From: Mytilus californianus
Taxonomy: Eukaryota > Mollusca > Bivalvia > Mytilida > Mytilidae
Length of the DNA: 64,000 nucleotides
Direction: 5' to 3'
Assembly (NCBI RefSeq): GCF_021869535.1
Contig: NW_026262668.1
Coordinates: 64,448,058-64,512,057 of the forward strand
A model generated the notes under the pieces. It did no database searches. It worked only from the letters and a program-made list of their open reading frames with translations, and was not told the DNA's origin. Both the position numbers and the translations under genes were made by a program. Positions 23,748 to 33,639 of the stretch are shown one piece after another. How positions within the stretch are numbered: the stretch's first letter is position 1; each line of letters begins with the position of its first letter.

Positions 23748-25586
23748 ATTGTTTTGGGTTAGTTTGGATTGTATACAAATAGCTTTACCACAATGGCTGA
23801 GGAGAATGTCAAGTCGGACAAAAAGAAAAATAGCTTGTCGTCTACTCTTCGAAATTTGGCCGACATGGGTTTAAATGGCGAAATGGCCGACCTTCAAGTG
23901 ATTGTCGAAGGCAAATCTTTTCCGTGTCACAGGTTAATTCTATCAGCAGTTTCTCCGCATTTTCGAGCAATGTTCAATTCAGGAATGGTCGAGTCACAGA
24001 ATGGTCGAGTAGAATTACCTGATATTACAAAGGAAGTTTTCGAGATCATTCGAACATTTATTTATACTGGAAATGTCGAAGTGGAAAAAATCACTGGTGA
24101 CAATGCCTGTGACCTTCTTCATGCATCTGCACTTTATGAAATACAGCCTTTGCAAGAAGAGTGTGAACGTATTCTTGGAAATGAAATCGGCAATGATAAT
24201 TGTTTACCTTTATTTAAAATGTCACGAATGTACAATTGTAAGGTTTTATTTGACAAGTGTAGACCGTTTATTATGGAAGGATTTAATGGCTTATGGAAAG
24301 CTGACGAATTTACTACCCTTCACATAGAGGATCTTGAAAGCATTGTCCGCGATGACGAGTTAGTCCCAGTTGATGAGGAGCAAATTTGTGAAGCTATCCT
24401 CATGTGGGTAAAAAAGAACCCAGGGGAAAGAAAGAAATTTATTGGTCGATTGTTTAGACATGTTCGTTTTATCAATATAAGTCCGGAGTATTTAATCACA
24501 GAGTTATATTGCGAAGACCTTTTGACGAAAGACCCTGACTGCAAAAGATATCTGGATGAGGCTCGTGATTTTCATTTGCTTCCGGCAAGACAGCACGAGT
24601 ATTCAACCGGACGATTCCACCTTCGAGACAGTGATGATTATGAGGAGGTGATTTTAGTTTTAACAGAATTCGACATGGAACGTTCAGGGTCATTTTATCA
24701 AGATGGAAAATGTTTGTGGGCTTTTAGCTTGCAACAGAGTCGATGGTTCACATTATCACCCGTTCCGCACCCACTAAACCCGGGATTGCATATCGGTATG
24801 GTATCGTACAGAACAGATGTTTTCATTACAGGCGGTAATGAAACGAAAACCTCAAAGAACATTATGAGATACGATTCCGAAAAGAACGAGTTTACAGCAA
24901 TCCCAGAGGCAGTGTTGAAAAAGGGTCGATTCAGCCATATGATGGTTGCAGTCCGAGAATCTTTATTTGTCATGGGTGGTAAACTCGAAAAGGCAAGGAA
25001 GGATGGCACGCATCAAGTTGTTGCGACTATTGAAGAGCTACCAGTTCATGGGAAAAGATGGCGAGTAATTGGGGAATTGAAGACAGCAGTGCATTCCGCA
25101 AACACGGCTATTGTTGGTGAAAAGGTTTTTGTTTTTGGTGGAGTACTAGAAGACGGATCTTTCCATAATCGTGTGCAAGTTTTTAATGTCCGTGTGCGTG
25201 AAACTGAAAATGCTTGTGATATTGAAAAAAATATGACTCAACCTTTTAAAGTCATCCACTTTGGAGGACGGATTGTTATCTTCACGGCTAAAGGGGACAT
25301 GTACGATTTTGATTCAGATGAGCTGAAATTCAAATTAATGAAACAGATTAAATCGACGTATCTGCCAATAGCAGCTGTTTCACATTATAAAGGGTGCATC
25401 ATACTTCTAACCGGGAGGCAAGACAATCCAATGTGTTATAATAAAATGTACAGAATGGACGTTAGTGTAAACCCATATAGAATGGATCTTATCACGCCTA
25501 AATCGAGCATCAAGCCAAAGCCTATTCATTCGTGTCAGAGGGGGAGAGTGAACAAACAGTTCATGTACCATACTTATTTCCAATGA
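23748..25586 (+). CDS. BTB-BACK-Kelch protein (KLHL family)
   Basis: One uninterrupted coding exon with ATG at 23793 in good context (ccacaATGgct), giving 597 residues. The exon begins after an acceptor (ttttattttacag, ending 23747), so bases 23748-23792 are spliced 5'UTR. The BTB domain covers about residues 20-130 (MADLQVIVEGKSFPCHRLIL, SPHFRAMF, FIYTGNVEV). The BACK domain covers about 135-240 (CRPFIMEGF, ESIVRDDEL, EQICEAILMWV). Degenerate Kelch blades run from about 300 to 590, with GG pairs in VFITGGN, LFVMGGK and VFVFGGV. Family members are usually substrate adaptors for Cullin-3 ubiquitin ligases: BTB/BACK bind Cul3 and Kelch blades bind the substrate. The later blades lack the usual GG and conserved Tyr/Trp, so the substrate face is diverged. 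The subfamily cannot be named from sequence alone. The gene looks intact and functional. Confidence 0.93.
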
Positions 25587-25692
25587 GGATATGTGTATTT
25601 GTGCTGGAAACGGGGACCTTTTTAAAGACAGATTATTCATTTTAGTAAAAGATGGTGTTTAATATATTGTTTTTCACAGTTAAACTGGAATT

Positions 25693-25870
25693 ATTAAAGT
25701 TTGTAAATGTAAAGTTATTTTTTAAGTAAAGCTTTGGTTTTTTTTTCAAATTTCAGCTATATTCAGTTCTATCAGCATAGTCGCCTTTTATGGTCTGCAT
25801 ATGAACGTGAATGCGATGTATATGTCATGTCTAGATACACAAAGAATAAACAAGGGTATAGAAATAAAAC
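25693..25870 (+). terminator. Candidate polyadenylation signals of the Kelch gene
   Basis: attaaa at 25693-25698 lies 110 bp after the stop codon, and aataaa hexamers lie at 25845-25850 and 25863-25868. Any of these could serve; the pair near 25850 is the strongest by consensus. Confidence 0.5.
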
Positions 25871-26109
25871 CAACATTCATTTCTCTACTCCGATAATAAA
25901 ACTCTGCTCATAGGCGTTCATTTGCTTGTGCCGGATGTTTAATACGCAGTCACGTCCGGTAGTTCTCGGGAGAAACAATCCGATGCGTCGTGCTAGTGCA
26001 TGTTTTAAAAAGCCCTTTGTAATGCGAAATTTCTACAAATATCTACCCTTTTTTCAGTGGCAGTCTTAATTCCTTCGTCCTTGATCCTGGTAAGATTTAT
26101 TGATAATTT

Positions 26110-26168
26110 GTTCTATTCCAGAATATTCATGAAATGTTTGCGCTGGACGTTAAGCAAACAAATCAATC
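26110..26168 (+). repeat. Solo retroposon 3' tail
   Basis: ttccagaatattcatgaaat followed by gcgctggacgttaagcaaac and aatcaatcag. Same tail family as at 1440, 9055, 20262 (minus) and 37862. Confidence 0.6.
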
Positions 26169-26188
26169 AGTTTGTTTAGATTTTCCCC

Positions 26189-27200
26189 ATGAAGGGGGAC
26201 TCACTTTCGGTGAATATAATACCCAACTCTAGTACTAAGGACTATATTGCATTCACATTGTCCGTCCGTTCGTCCAATACATATATATTTCCGTCACACT
26301 TTTCTCATGTACTACTGAGCAGAATGACTTATACTTTTGTTCAGCAGAGTAACAGTGATGATTTGTACCATTTCAGCACTTGTCAGATCTTGCATACACC
26401 TACCTACCGATTGCCGATACTTTGAATTTTAAATATGCTTTATGAACTTAAAATTTTTTCGTCACATTTTTTTTTAGCTAACCCTCGCCCGAAGGGCAGT
26501 GTGAGCTTTTGTCATTACTTTGCGTCGTCCGTAAACTTTTCTTTAGAAATATTTTCCTCTGAACCTTCTCAATGGATTGAAACCGAAGTATGTCTGCTTC
26601 ATTTATAGGATGTCAAATACAAAGTTTTTTTTTTTATTTTTGAAAATTTGTATACCTGGTTTTGAGTTATTGCCCTTTAAATGTTGATTTGTAACTTTTT
26701 GGGGCATTTCCTTGTCCACCCTGAAAATTGGATAAATATCTAACTACTTTTACTTGTTTTGGAATTATTTTTTCCACTGAAATATCGATTTTTTTTTCCT
26801 TCAATTTTTCAATTTTATAGCAGTTGTTGGCTGACATCGTGAAAAATATAGGAGTTAGAATAGGTTAAAGGGGTATAATGCAAAAAGGATCAGACAGACA
26901 AAATGTATCTACGCTGAACTTGAATTTAAAAAAAAATCTGTCGACCTGTTTTTGAGTTATTGCCACTGAAATATTCATGTTAGCATATTTTTGGCTGTTA
27001 TCGTTAAAATTATATGAGCTAGGTTAAAAATTTATAACAAGATATATCTGCTCTGAAAGTTTCACAACCCCTTTAGAGTTATTGCCCCTGAAGTGTAGAT
27101 TTTTACTGGTTTTTTTTGCAGTTTTGGTTGTTATCTAAAACTGAAGGAGCTATATTAAACATGTAACTACGGTATTTGCATATAAAAGTCCTATTAAGCA
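26189..27200. repeat. Complex repeat region with gagttattgcc blocks
   Basis: Contains a ccgtccgttcgtcc microsatellite near 26260, a ctcgcccgaagggcagtgtg segment near 26483, and the sentence-like block tttgagttattgcc at about 26660, 26950 and 27073. It looks like remains of one or more non-autonomous elements of the type seen at 5496 and 28171. There are no clear ends and no coding capacity. Confidence 0.45.
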
Positions 27201-27729
27201 AACTGGCGATTTATTTTTTGACAAGGTGAGCAATACAGGAACATGTGTACCTCTTAATTGTCTCGAGTATTACTGAACATAATGACTTCATATTTAGTCA
27301 AAAATGTAAAACAAAAATACCGAACTCCAAGCTTGTAGCAAGAGAGCATATTTCGGATCTGTCAAATACATACTTCTTGTAAACCAATACATTGAACTAC
27401 GAGTGAGTGTATGCTTAGCACGACAACGCGTGTATTCATGTTTGCCTTTAATTTGCGAAAATTGTAATTACTTTAACGGCAATACAGCAAGAAAAATTAT
27501 ATAAAATTATAGACATGGTACCACCTAGACAACCTATTGATAAAACAAAAAATGCATTTAGAGACTATGTATTCGATGAAAGACTCCAAGTGTTGTATAT
27601 TAGATGGTAGAGGACTACAGAATAAAGACTTAAGATAACTTTACATATGTATTGCCGCAAGGAAGGTCTGTAGTGGACTAAATGATAGTACTTTATGGGG
27701 AACTTTCCAAAGTGTCAAATTTTTAAGTA

Positions 27730-28130
27730 AAACTTATACCTGATGTGGTGGTTGATTCCAATATTCAATTACCGCCAAACGTTCGACTAACAGATCACTC
27801 GAATCTTACATGTGCTATATTTTTTTCAGAATATGAGGAATTATTACAAAAAGTCAACCAAATTCTAATTCGATTCCGAGAAATCCAAATAAGGGCAAGT
27901 ATGATATATCAATGCTTCCTCGTGATATATTAACTTGTGTACAATCAGTCCAATGTACAATCGACTCGATGTTATACATCGGAATTATATAGAAAATAGA
28001 ATGAACACAATATATGGACGACTGACAAGAACAAAACGTCACACGATGAAATGGACGAACATTTGGAATACAAAGATGTTCATGAAAATACTTTAAGAAG
28101 CAAACGCATAATCGGAATGCCGGTCTACAG
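27730..28130 (+). pseudogene. LINE remnant, endonuclease end and linker
   Basis: A frame around 27745 reads PPNVRLTDHSNLTCAI, like the LTDH/SDH motif that ends LINE apurinic endonuclease domains. It degrades through shifted frames (KYDISMLPRDIL near 27890). A second piece in the same orientation, RKYLAERLHRIKTMDTSNP and PKEFFREINKLQPKTKSK, appears at about 29310-29440, after the tandem-repeat element. Together they look like one LINE ORF2 endonuclease-to-reverse-transcriptase linker split by an insertion. It is broken and not expected to function. Confidence 0.4.
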
Positions 28131-28170
28131 CAATTTCTGTTCGGAACAAACTAAAGCTGAAAAGATTTTT

Positions 28171-29220
28171 GTCGAGCCTTCGACTTTTGTCGAAAAAGCG
28201 AGACATAGCGATCCTACATTCCGTCGGCGTCGTCGTCGGCGGCGTCCACAAATATTCACTCTGTGGTTAAAGTTTTTGAAATTTTAATAACTTTCTTAAA
28301 CTATCCTGGATTTCTACCAAACTTTGACAGAAGCTTGTTTATGATCATAAGATAATATTCAAAAGTAAATTTTGTAAAAAAAAAATTCCATTTTTTTCCG
28401 TATTTTACTTATAAATGGACTTAGTTTTTCTGCCAAGAAACATTACATTCACTCTGTGGTTAAAGTTTTTGAAATTTTAATAACTTTCTTAAACTATCCT
28501 GGATTTCTACCAATCTTGGAAAGAAGCTTGTTTATGATCATAAGATAGTATCCAGAAGTAAATTTTGTAAAAAAAAAAATCCATTTTTTCCGTATTTTAC
28601 TTATAAATGGACTTAGTTTTTCTGCCAAGAAACATTACATTCACTCTGTGGTTGAAGTTTTTGAAATTTTAATAACTTTCTTAAACTATCCTGGATTTCT
28701 ACCAAACATGGAAAGAAGCTTGTTTATGATCATAAGATAGTATCCAGAAGTAAATTTTGTAAAAAAAAAAATCCATTTTTTCCGTATTTTACTTATAAAT
28801 GGACTTAGTTTTTCTGCCAGTTAACATTACATTCACTCAGTGGTTAAAGTTTTTAAAATTTTAACAACTTTCTTAAACTATCCTGGATTTGTACCAAACT
28901 TGGACAGAAGCTTGTTTATGATTAAAAGCTAGTATCTAGAAGGAAATTTTGTTAAAATTTTGTTTGATTTTTTCCGTATTTTACTTATAAATGGACTTTG
29001 TTTTTCTTCCAGTTAACATTACATACAGTCTGCAGTTTAAGTTTTTAAAACATTTATTAGATTCATAAACTATCCTGGATTTTTACCAAACTTGGACAGA
29101 AGCTACTAACAATCAAAAGATAGTATAGAGAGGAATATTTTTATTTATTTTTTTCCTCATTTTTGTTGAGCCTGCGATTAACAGCAAAAGTAGGCGAGAA
29201 ACTGGGTTCCGCGGAACCCT
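28171..29220. mobile_element. Element with 192-bp tandem repeats
   Basis: Opens with gtcgagccttcgacttttgt and a gtcggcgtcgtcg microsatellite (28222-28247). Five units starting attcactctgtggttaaag follow, at 28254, 28447, 28639, 28831 and about 29023, a period of 192-193 bp. Units 2 and 3 are nearly identical and units 4 and 5 progressively diverged. It closes with gttgagcctgcgattaac. The general plan matches the element at 5496-6245, but the sequence is unrelated. It appears to sit inside a LINE remnant. Confidence 0.7.
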
Positions 29221-29224
29221 TACG

Positions 29225-29445
29225 AATTTTTTAAATTTTAAAGGCGATAGGAGAATAAGGAAAAATTTGGAAAACAATTATAAACTAAAAAGGAAACAAT
29301 TCGATAAACGTTAAAGAACAGGTGAACGAAAATACTTGGCGGAACGTCTGCACAGAATAAAAACAATGGATACATCAAACCCTAAAGAATTCTTTCGGGA
29401 AATAAACAAACTTCAACCAAAGACAAAAAGCAAATATAAACAGCA
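29225..29445 (+). pseudogene. LINE remnant, linker to reverse transcriptase
   Basis: A frame reads RRRIRKNLENNYKLKRKQFD, then a stop, then RKYLAERLHRIKTMDTSNP followed by EFFREINKLQ. This is the basic linker typical of LINE ORF2 ahead of the reverse transcriptase. The frame ends at a stop near 29447. It is probably the continuation of the remnant at 27730-28130. Confidence 0.45.
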
Positions 29446-29469
29446 ATAACTGTCTTTTCATAGATTTCG

Positions 29470-29940
29470 ATAGTTCAGTTTTACATGGGAAAATTTACAA
29501 CAAAAGGGATGATTTTCGTTCCCTATTGTTAATTTTCCTTTGTTTTGAACTCGGTGTTCCTTTGGACTCATCTTGCGGTGTTTATATATCCCAGCTAATT
29601 CGCTATGCCCGTTTATGTAGTGACGTGTTGGATTTCAATAAACGTAATCTTAGGTATTACTGTTAAATTATTAAGTCAAGGTTTTTCGTTACCACAAAGT
29701 TCTTAAAACCTTTACTAAATTCTTTCATAGATACAAAGATTTGGTTTGGAACTTTGGTTGTACCTGTAGAAAACTTATTAAAACTGTATAGCACGTTTTA
29801 TGTTTTACGATGATGTTGTTTACCGAGCCCGTAAATTTAGATACGATCCGGTAAAACTTATCGAACTTAAAAAAACTTATTCTAAAAGGTTACACATTTA
29901 ACAGTGTAATAAGATCTTTGACTATTGAGTGATATTGTAA
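29470..29940 (+). pseudogene. Decayed Penelope-like reverse transcriptase C-terminus
   Basis: Frame near 29490 reads KIYNKRDDF and, further on, GVYISQLIRYARLCSDV and LDFNKRN, then DVVYRARKFRYDPVKL after frame breaks. The same KRDDF and YISQLI motifs occur in the fragment at 37140-37790. They belong to a reverse transcriptase family widespread in marine invertebrates that I take to be Penelope-like. Several stops and shifts make it non-functional. Confidence 0.6.
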
Positions 29941-30073
29941 TGATATACCGACATAAAAGGTCTCTAAACACAGTAGTCCCAAATGGAACTTTTTTAATTA
30001 TGTGAATCAGCGGAAAAATATGTAGCATATAAATATAGGATATGCCGAAACACATAATTACCAGCGCCTGGTG

Positions 30074-30142
30074 ATGATTTATAGCCTGACCGGTTTTGGT
30101 CCTTTACGGACCTTCTTCAGAGACAGAATGGGGATAAATAGC
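30074..30142 (-). ncRNA. Hammerhead-ribozyme-like motif, degenerate
   Basis: Read on the minus strand: ctgaaga fits the ribozyme core CUGANGA. Then comes a hairpin ggtcc-gtaaa-ggacc, then aaa where the core expects GAA, then the palindrome accggt and c (the cleavage triplet GUC). Flanking bases can form stem I: gtct with aggc, then atttat with ataaat across an internal loop. Penelope-like elements are known to carry hammerhead motifs with very short or palindromic stem III. Here the catalytic G12 position is A and an extra A precedes stem II, so this copy is probably inactive. It could also be a chance or unrelated repeat motif. Confidence 0.3.
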
Positions 30143-30503
30143 ACTCTATTTATAGATCCGGTATCCGGCGGTTAAGATATATTCTGTATACAGCGGACAT
30201 CTTTACAGGATCAATTCTCCTTTCAGTGGACTTTTCCTTAGTTAAGATAAATTTATTCATGCAACTGATTTATATGTTACGATAAACCTTTAACCTGATG
30301 ATATAACCCGAATTTGGGCTTCTACATTGATGTATAGTATGATGGCCGGTTAAGGCCATTTCGCGTTTTCGCGTTTTCGCCCTTTATATTCTATAGGGCA
30401 AAAACGCGAAATTGCGAAAACTCGAAATATTTTTTCTTTCCGATTTCGCATTTTCGACTTCGCGTTTTCGACTTCGCGATATCGCGATTTCGCGTTTTCG
30501 CCC

Positions 30504-30504
<1 letters not shown>

Positions 30505-30537
<33 letters not shown>

Positions 30538-30538
30538 T
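30505..30538 (+). repeat. (AAT)n microsatellite at the LINE 3' end
   Basis: An uninterrupted aat repeat exactly at the junction between the fold-back arm and the LINE fragment. Simple-sequence tails like this are common at LINE 3' ends. Confidence 0.9.
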
Positions 30539-32845
30539 CTTTATTTAGAGAGAGTAACTCATTTGGATTACACCAATTTTCAATAAGGCTCTCTTAATAC
30601 AATAATAATTACATTAAAAATAAACAATACATATTCAATAATAATGATGAATATAGATGTAGTACAATTTAAATACAATAAACAAATATTACATATGGCA
30701 TTACAGTACAAATATCATGGTAATGTTAAAAGTACATAGATTTGTAGTTGTGTTTAAATTCTAATACTGTGTTTGATTTTTTAATTGAATTAGGAAGAGC
30801 ATTCCATACTTTTGGTCCATTGTACGAGAAACTAGACTTATACAACTCTGTATTTGGTTTTGGAATTATAAAAGTATCTGAGGACGAAAATCTCATATTG
30901 TATTTTTGGTTTGCAGAAGCTGATAAAATAAGACTGGACATATATTCTGGAGCTAAGCCATGTTTTGCCTTATACATTAGTAATTATCTATGATAATGTA
31001 TTCTTTGTGTAATCGGCACAATGTTACATTCGTGAAATAATTCGCTTGAAGGTTTGGTGTAATCATGTTCGTCTAAAATTATTCTTGCTGCTCTCTTTTG
31101 CAGTTTTAGTAAACTATCTAATAGAAAGTTATTACAGTTTCCCCATATTGAACAACAATAATCTAAGTGAGGTAAAACGTAAGCGTTATAGAACATTTGT
31201 CTAGCTTTGTGATTTAAATATTTCTTTATCCTTTTTAGTAAAGCTAAAGAAGAGTTAACCCTTTTTATGATATAATCAATATGAGAAGACCAGGATATAG
31301 ATGCATCAACAAAAATACCTAGAACCTTTTCACATGTACTTTCTTTAATTTGTTGTCCATTCATAGCAATATTAATGTTTTCATTTGATGTAACTGAAAG
31401 CTTCTGTTTAGAGCCAATACATATAGCCTTCGTTTTAGATACATTTACAGCCATTTTATTGTCATCACACCAGCGAAAAATATCTTGTAAAACCGTATTA
31501 AGTTTATGACTGATACAACTTTTGTTTTGTCCAATGACTGATATGTATATATATATCTTGGAAAACCGTATTAAGTTTATGACTGATACAACTTTTGTTT
31601 TGTCCATTGACTGATATGGTGCTATCATCAGCAAATAAATCGGTGTTATGATTAGGATTAGACAAAGGAAGATCATTTATAAAAAATAAAAACAACACAG
31701 GTCCTAAAACGGATCCTTGAGGTACACCCGTTTTTTGTTTTTGTAAGTCTGAAAATGTATTTGAAATAGATACCATCTGATATCTGTCAGCCAAATATGA
31801 TGTAAACCATCGTAGCGAAGTATAAGCAAATTTGTGTTTATTTAATTTTTGAATAAGCAGCACATGATTGAGAAGATCAAAGGCTTTTGCTAGATCTAGA
31901 AACACTGCCCCAACAAGATCGCCATCATCAATGGCTTTAAGCCATTTATCCAATAAAGCTGTTAACGCAGTTTGACAAGAATGGTTTGCGCGAAAGCCTG
32001 ACTGCATTCTATACAATCAGTTGTATTTATTAAGATACTTTACTAAGTGTGTTTTCACATGTTTTTCGAGGATTTTAGAAATGAGTGGTAAAATTACAAT
32101 TGGTCTGTAATTAAAAACATCCTGTTTTGAACCTTTGTTCTTATAAACTGGTATGACTTTTGCAAGTTTAAATGAAGATGGAAATATACATTTTTTAATA
32201 CTTAAGTTAAAAATATGACAAAGTGGTAGTAAAATAGCATGAGAAGACATCTTTAAAAACTTTGCACTTATGTTATCAAGACCTGTTGCTTTTGATTCCT
32301 CTAGTGCTTTTAGTTGTAAACACACAAAATCATTACTCATAAGTGGTATAGAAAAATACACGTTATTTGGTACATGACCCGATATGAAATCATCAAGTTT
32401 GTTAAAAGAACTATTGTTGCTGTTTTGATTTATATTAAGATTGTCTGTGATATTTGTGAAATAAGCATTAAATACATCAGCAACGCTTTTCGGTTCTAAA
32501 ATTTCCTTTTTGTTACAATCACTTCTGATTTAAATACTGGTATGATTGTCGGTTCCGCTGACAGTATGTAGATGCTTCCATAATATACTACTGTTTCCTT
32601 TTTTGTGTTCTATGAATTGGTATAATAATTTTGTTTAGAGTTTTCGATGAGATATTTGACTTTGTTTCTCCAGAATCTATAACTATACATATCTTTTTTC
32701 TTATGATAAATATCACGTTTTCTCATGCTATCTAGAATTTCATCATTCATCCACTCATTTTGATACAAACGTTTTACTCTCTTTTTAATGAGTGGAGCAT
32801 GATGATTTAATACTTCAGTAAAAATATTTAAAAATGACGAATGTG
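30539..32845 (-). pseudogene. Truncated LINE ORF2: linker and reverse transcriptase
   Basis: 5'-truncated non-LTR retrotransposon on the minus strand. In order: linker (EWMNDEILDSMRKRD, about 32755-32715); the start of the reverse transcriptase (SKATGLDNISAKFLK; NYRPIVILPLISKILEK); then MQSGFRANHSCQTAL, AVFLDLAKAFDLLNH, TGVPQGSVLGPVLF and the catalytic LFADDSTI; a thumb/C-terminal part (PHLDYCCSIWGN; YNGPKVWNALPNSIKKS); stop near 30726. The endonuclease domain is absent. Two lesions kill it: an in-frame TGA (32014-32016) just before RMQSGFR, and a 73-bp tandem duplication after the FADD motif that shifts the frame. A frame change near 30990 adds a third. The motif style fits the Jockey/CR1 side of LINEs; the clade is not certain. 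Confidence 0.85.
31491..31636. repeat. 73-bp tandem duplication inside the LINE
   Basis: aaccgtattaagtttatgac occurs at 31491 and again at 31564, and the copies stay near-identical through ttttgttttgtcca. Seventy-three is not a multiple of three, so the duplication shifts the reverse transcriptase frame. Confidence 0.85.
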
Positions 32846-33639
32846 AAGGGCGAAAACGCGAAAACGCGAAATGGCCTTAACCGGCCACCATAGTATAGGT
32901 TGTCTTTATTGAAATCAAAGTACATGGTAGTCTTGCAGTCTTGATCTTTGGCTTATGATTTGCCGAAATATTAAGTATAATAACAGTGTTACATGGTAGT
33001 CATGCAGTCTTAATGTTTTAGCTTGTGATTTGCCAGAATATCAAGTATAAACTATATACCCCCAAACAATAGTTGGGGGGAAAGGGGGAGGGGGGTTGTT
33101 ATAACTAATGAAGCATTATTCATGCCTTCAATACTTCCTTTTAAGAATTAAGGGTAATAGTATATTAATCATCAGTGTTAAAAATTTCAAACACTTTTGG
33201 TTTGAAATGCAGGCATTACATTTACTCATCGAGTTAATTCAGGCTATCGCTAGACTTTTGGTTAGGGTTCTTAGGTCTTTGAATATTGTTTTTATCCGTA
33301 TAAGTATTGATTTTGTTAACAGTAAATTAAAAACCCAACTAAATGTACATTTATTGTCCAGTTAAATTTTCGATACATATAATTATTTTGTCATTGAACT
33401 AGGTCAATCCATTGGATTTTGGATGTGTACTGATTGATATTTTAGTCGTGCATTCAAGGAATAAACCGTTGTAATATATCTATTATTTTGTCCAATACTC
33501 TATCTTCTCTCTATAACAGAAGGGTAAATTTTGCTTTTAAAATACCTTTTCTCCAATGCACGTCCATCAAAATAACCATTTCTCTTATTACCCAATTTGA
33601 CATTCGTTTGGACATTTTAGTTTGATACGTATTTTTTTA

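Larger units (their letters stand above)
30341..32889. mobile_element. Inverted-repeat element carrying a LINE fragment
   Basis: The 44-bp ends (30341-30384 and 32846-32889) are inverted copies with one mismatch, starting g(a/g)tggccggttaaggcc and built inward from cgcgtttt repeats. They are bounded by the direct repeat atagtat (30334-30340 and 32890-32896), a 7-bp target duplication. Inside the left end a second array of cgcgaaat/gcgttttcg motifs (30385-30504) can fold back on itself. All the remaining interior (30505-32845) is a LINE fragment. No transposase is present, so it is non-autonomous. Either a LINE inserted into a fold-back element, or the element trapped it. Confidence 0.85.
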
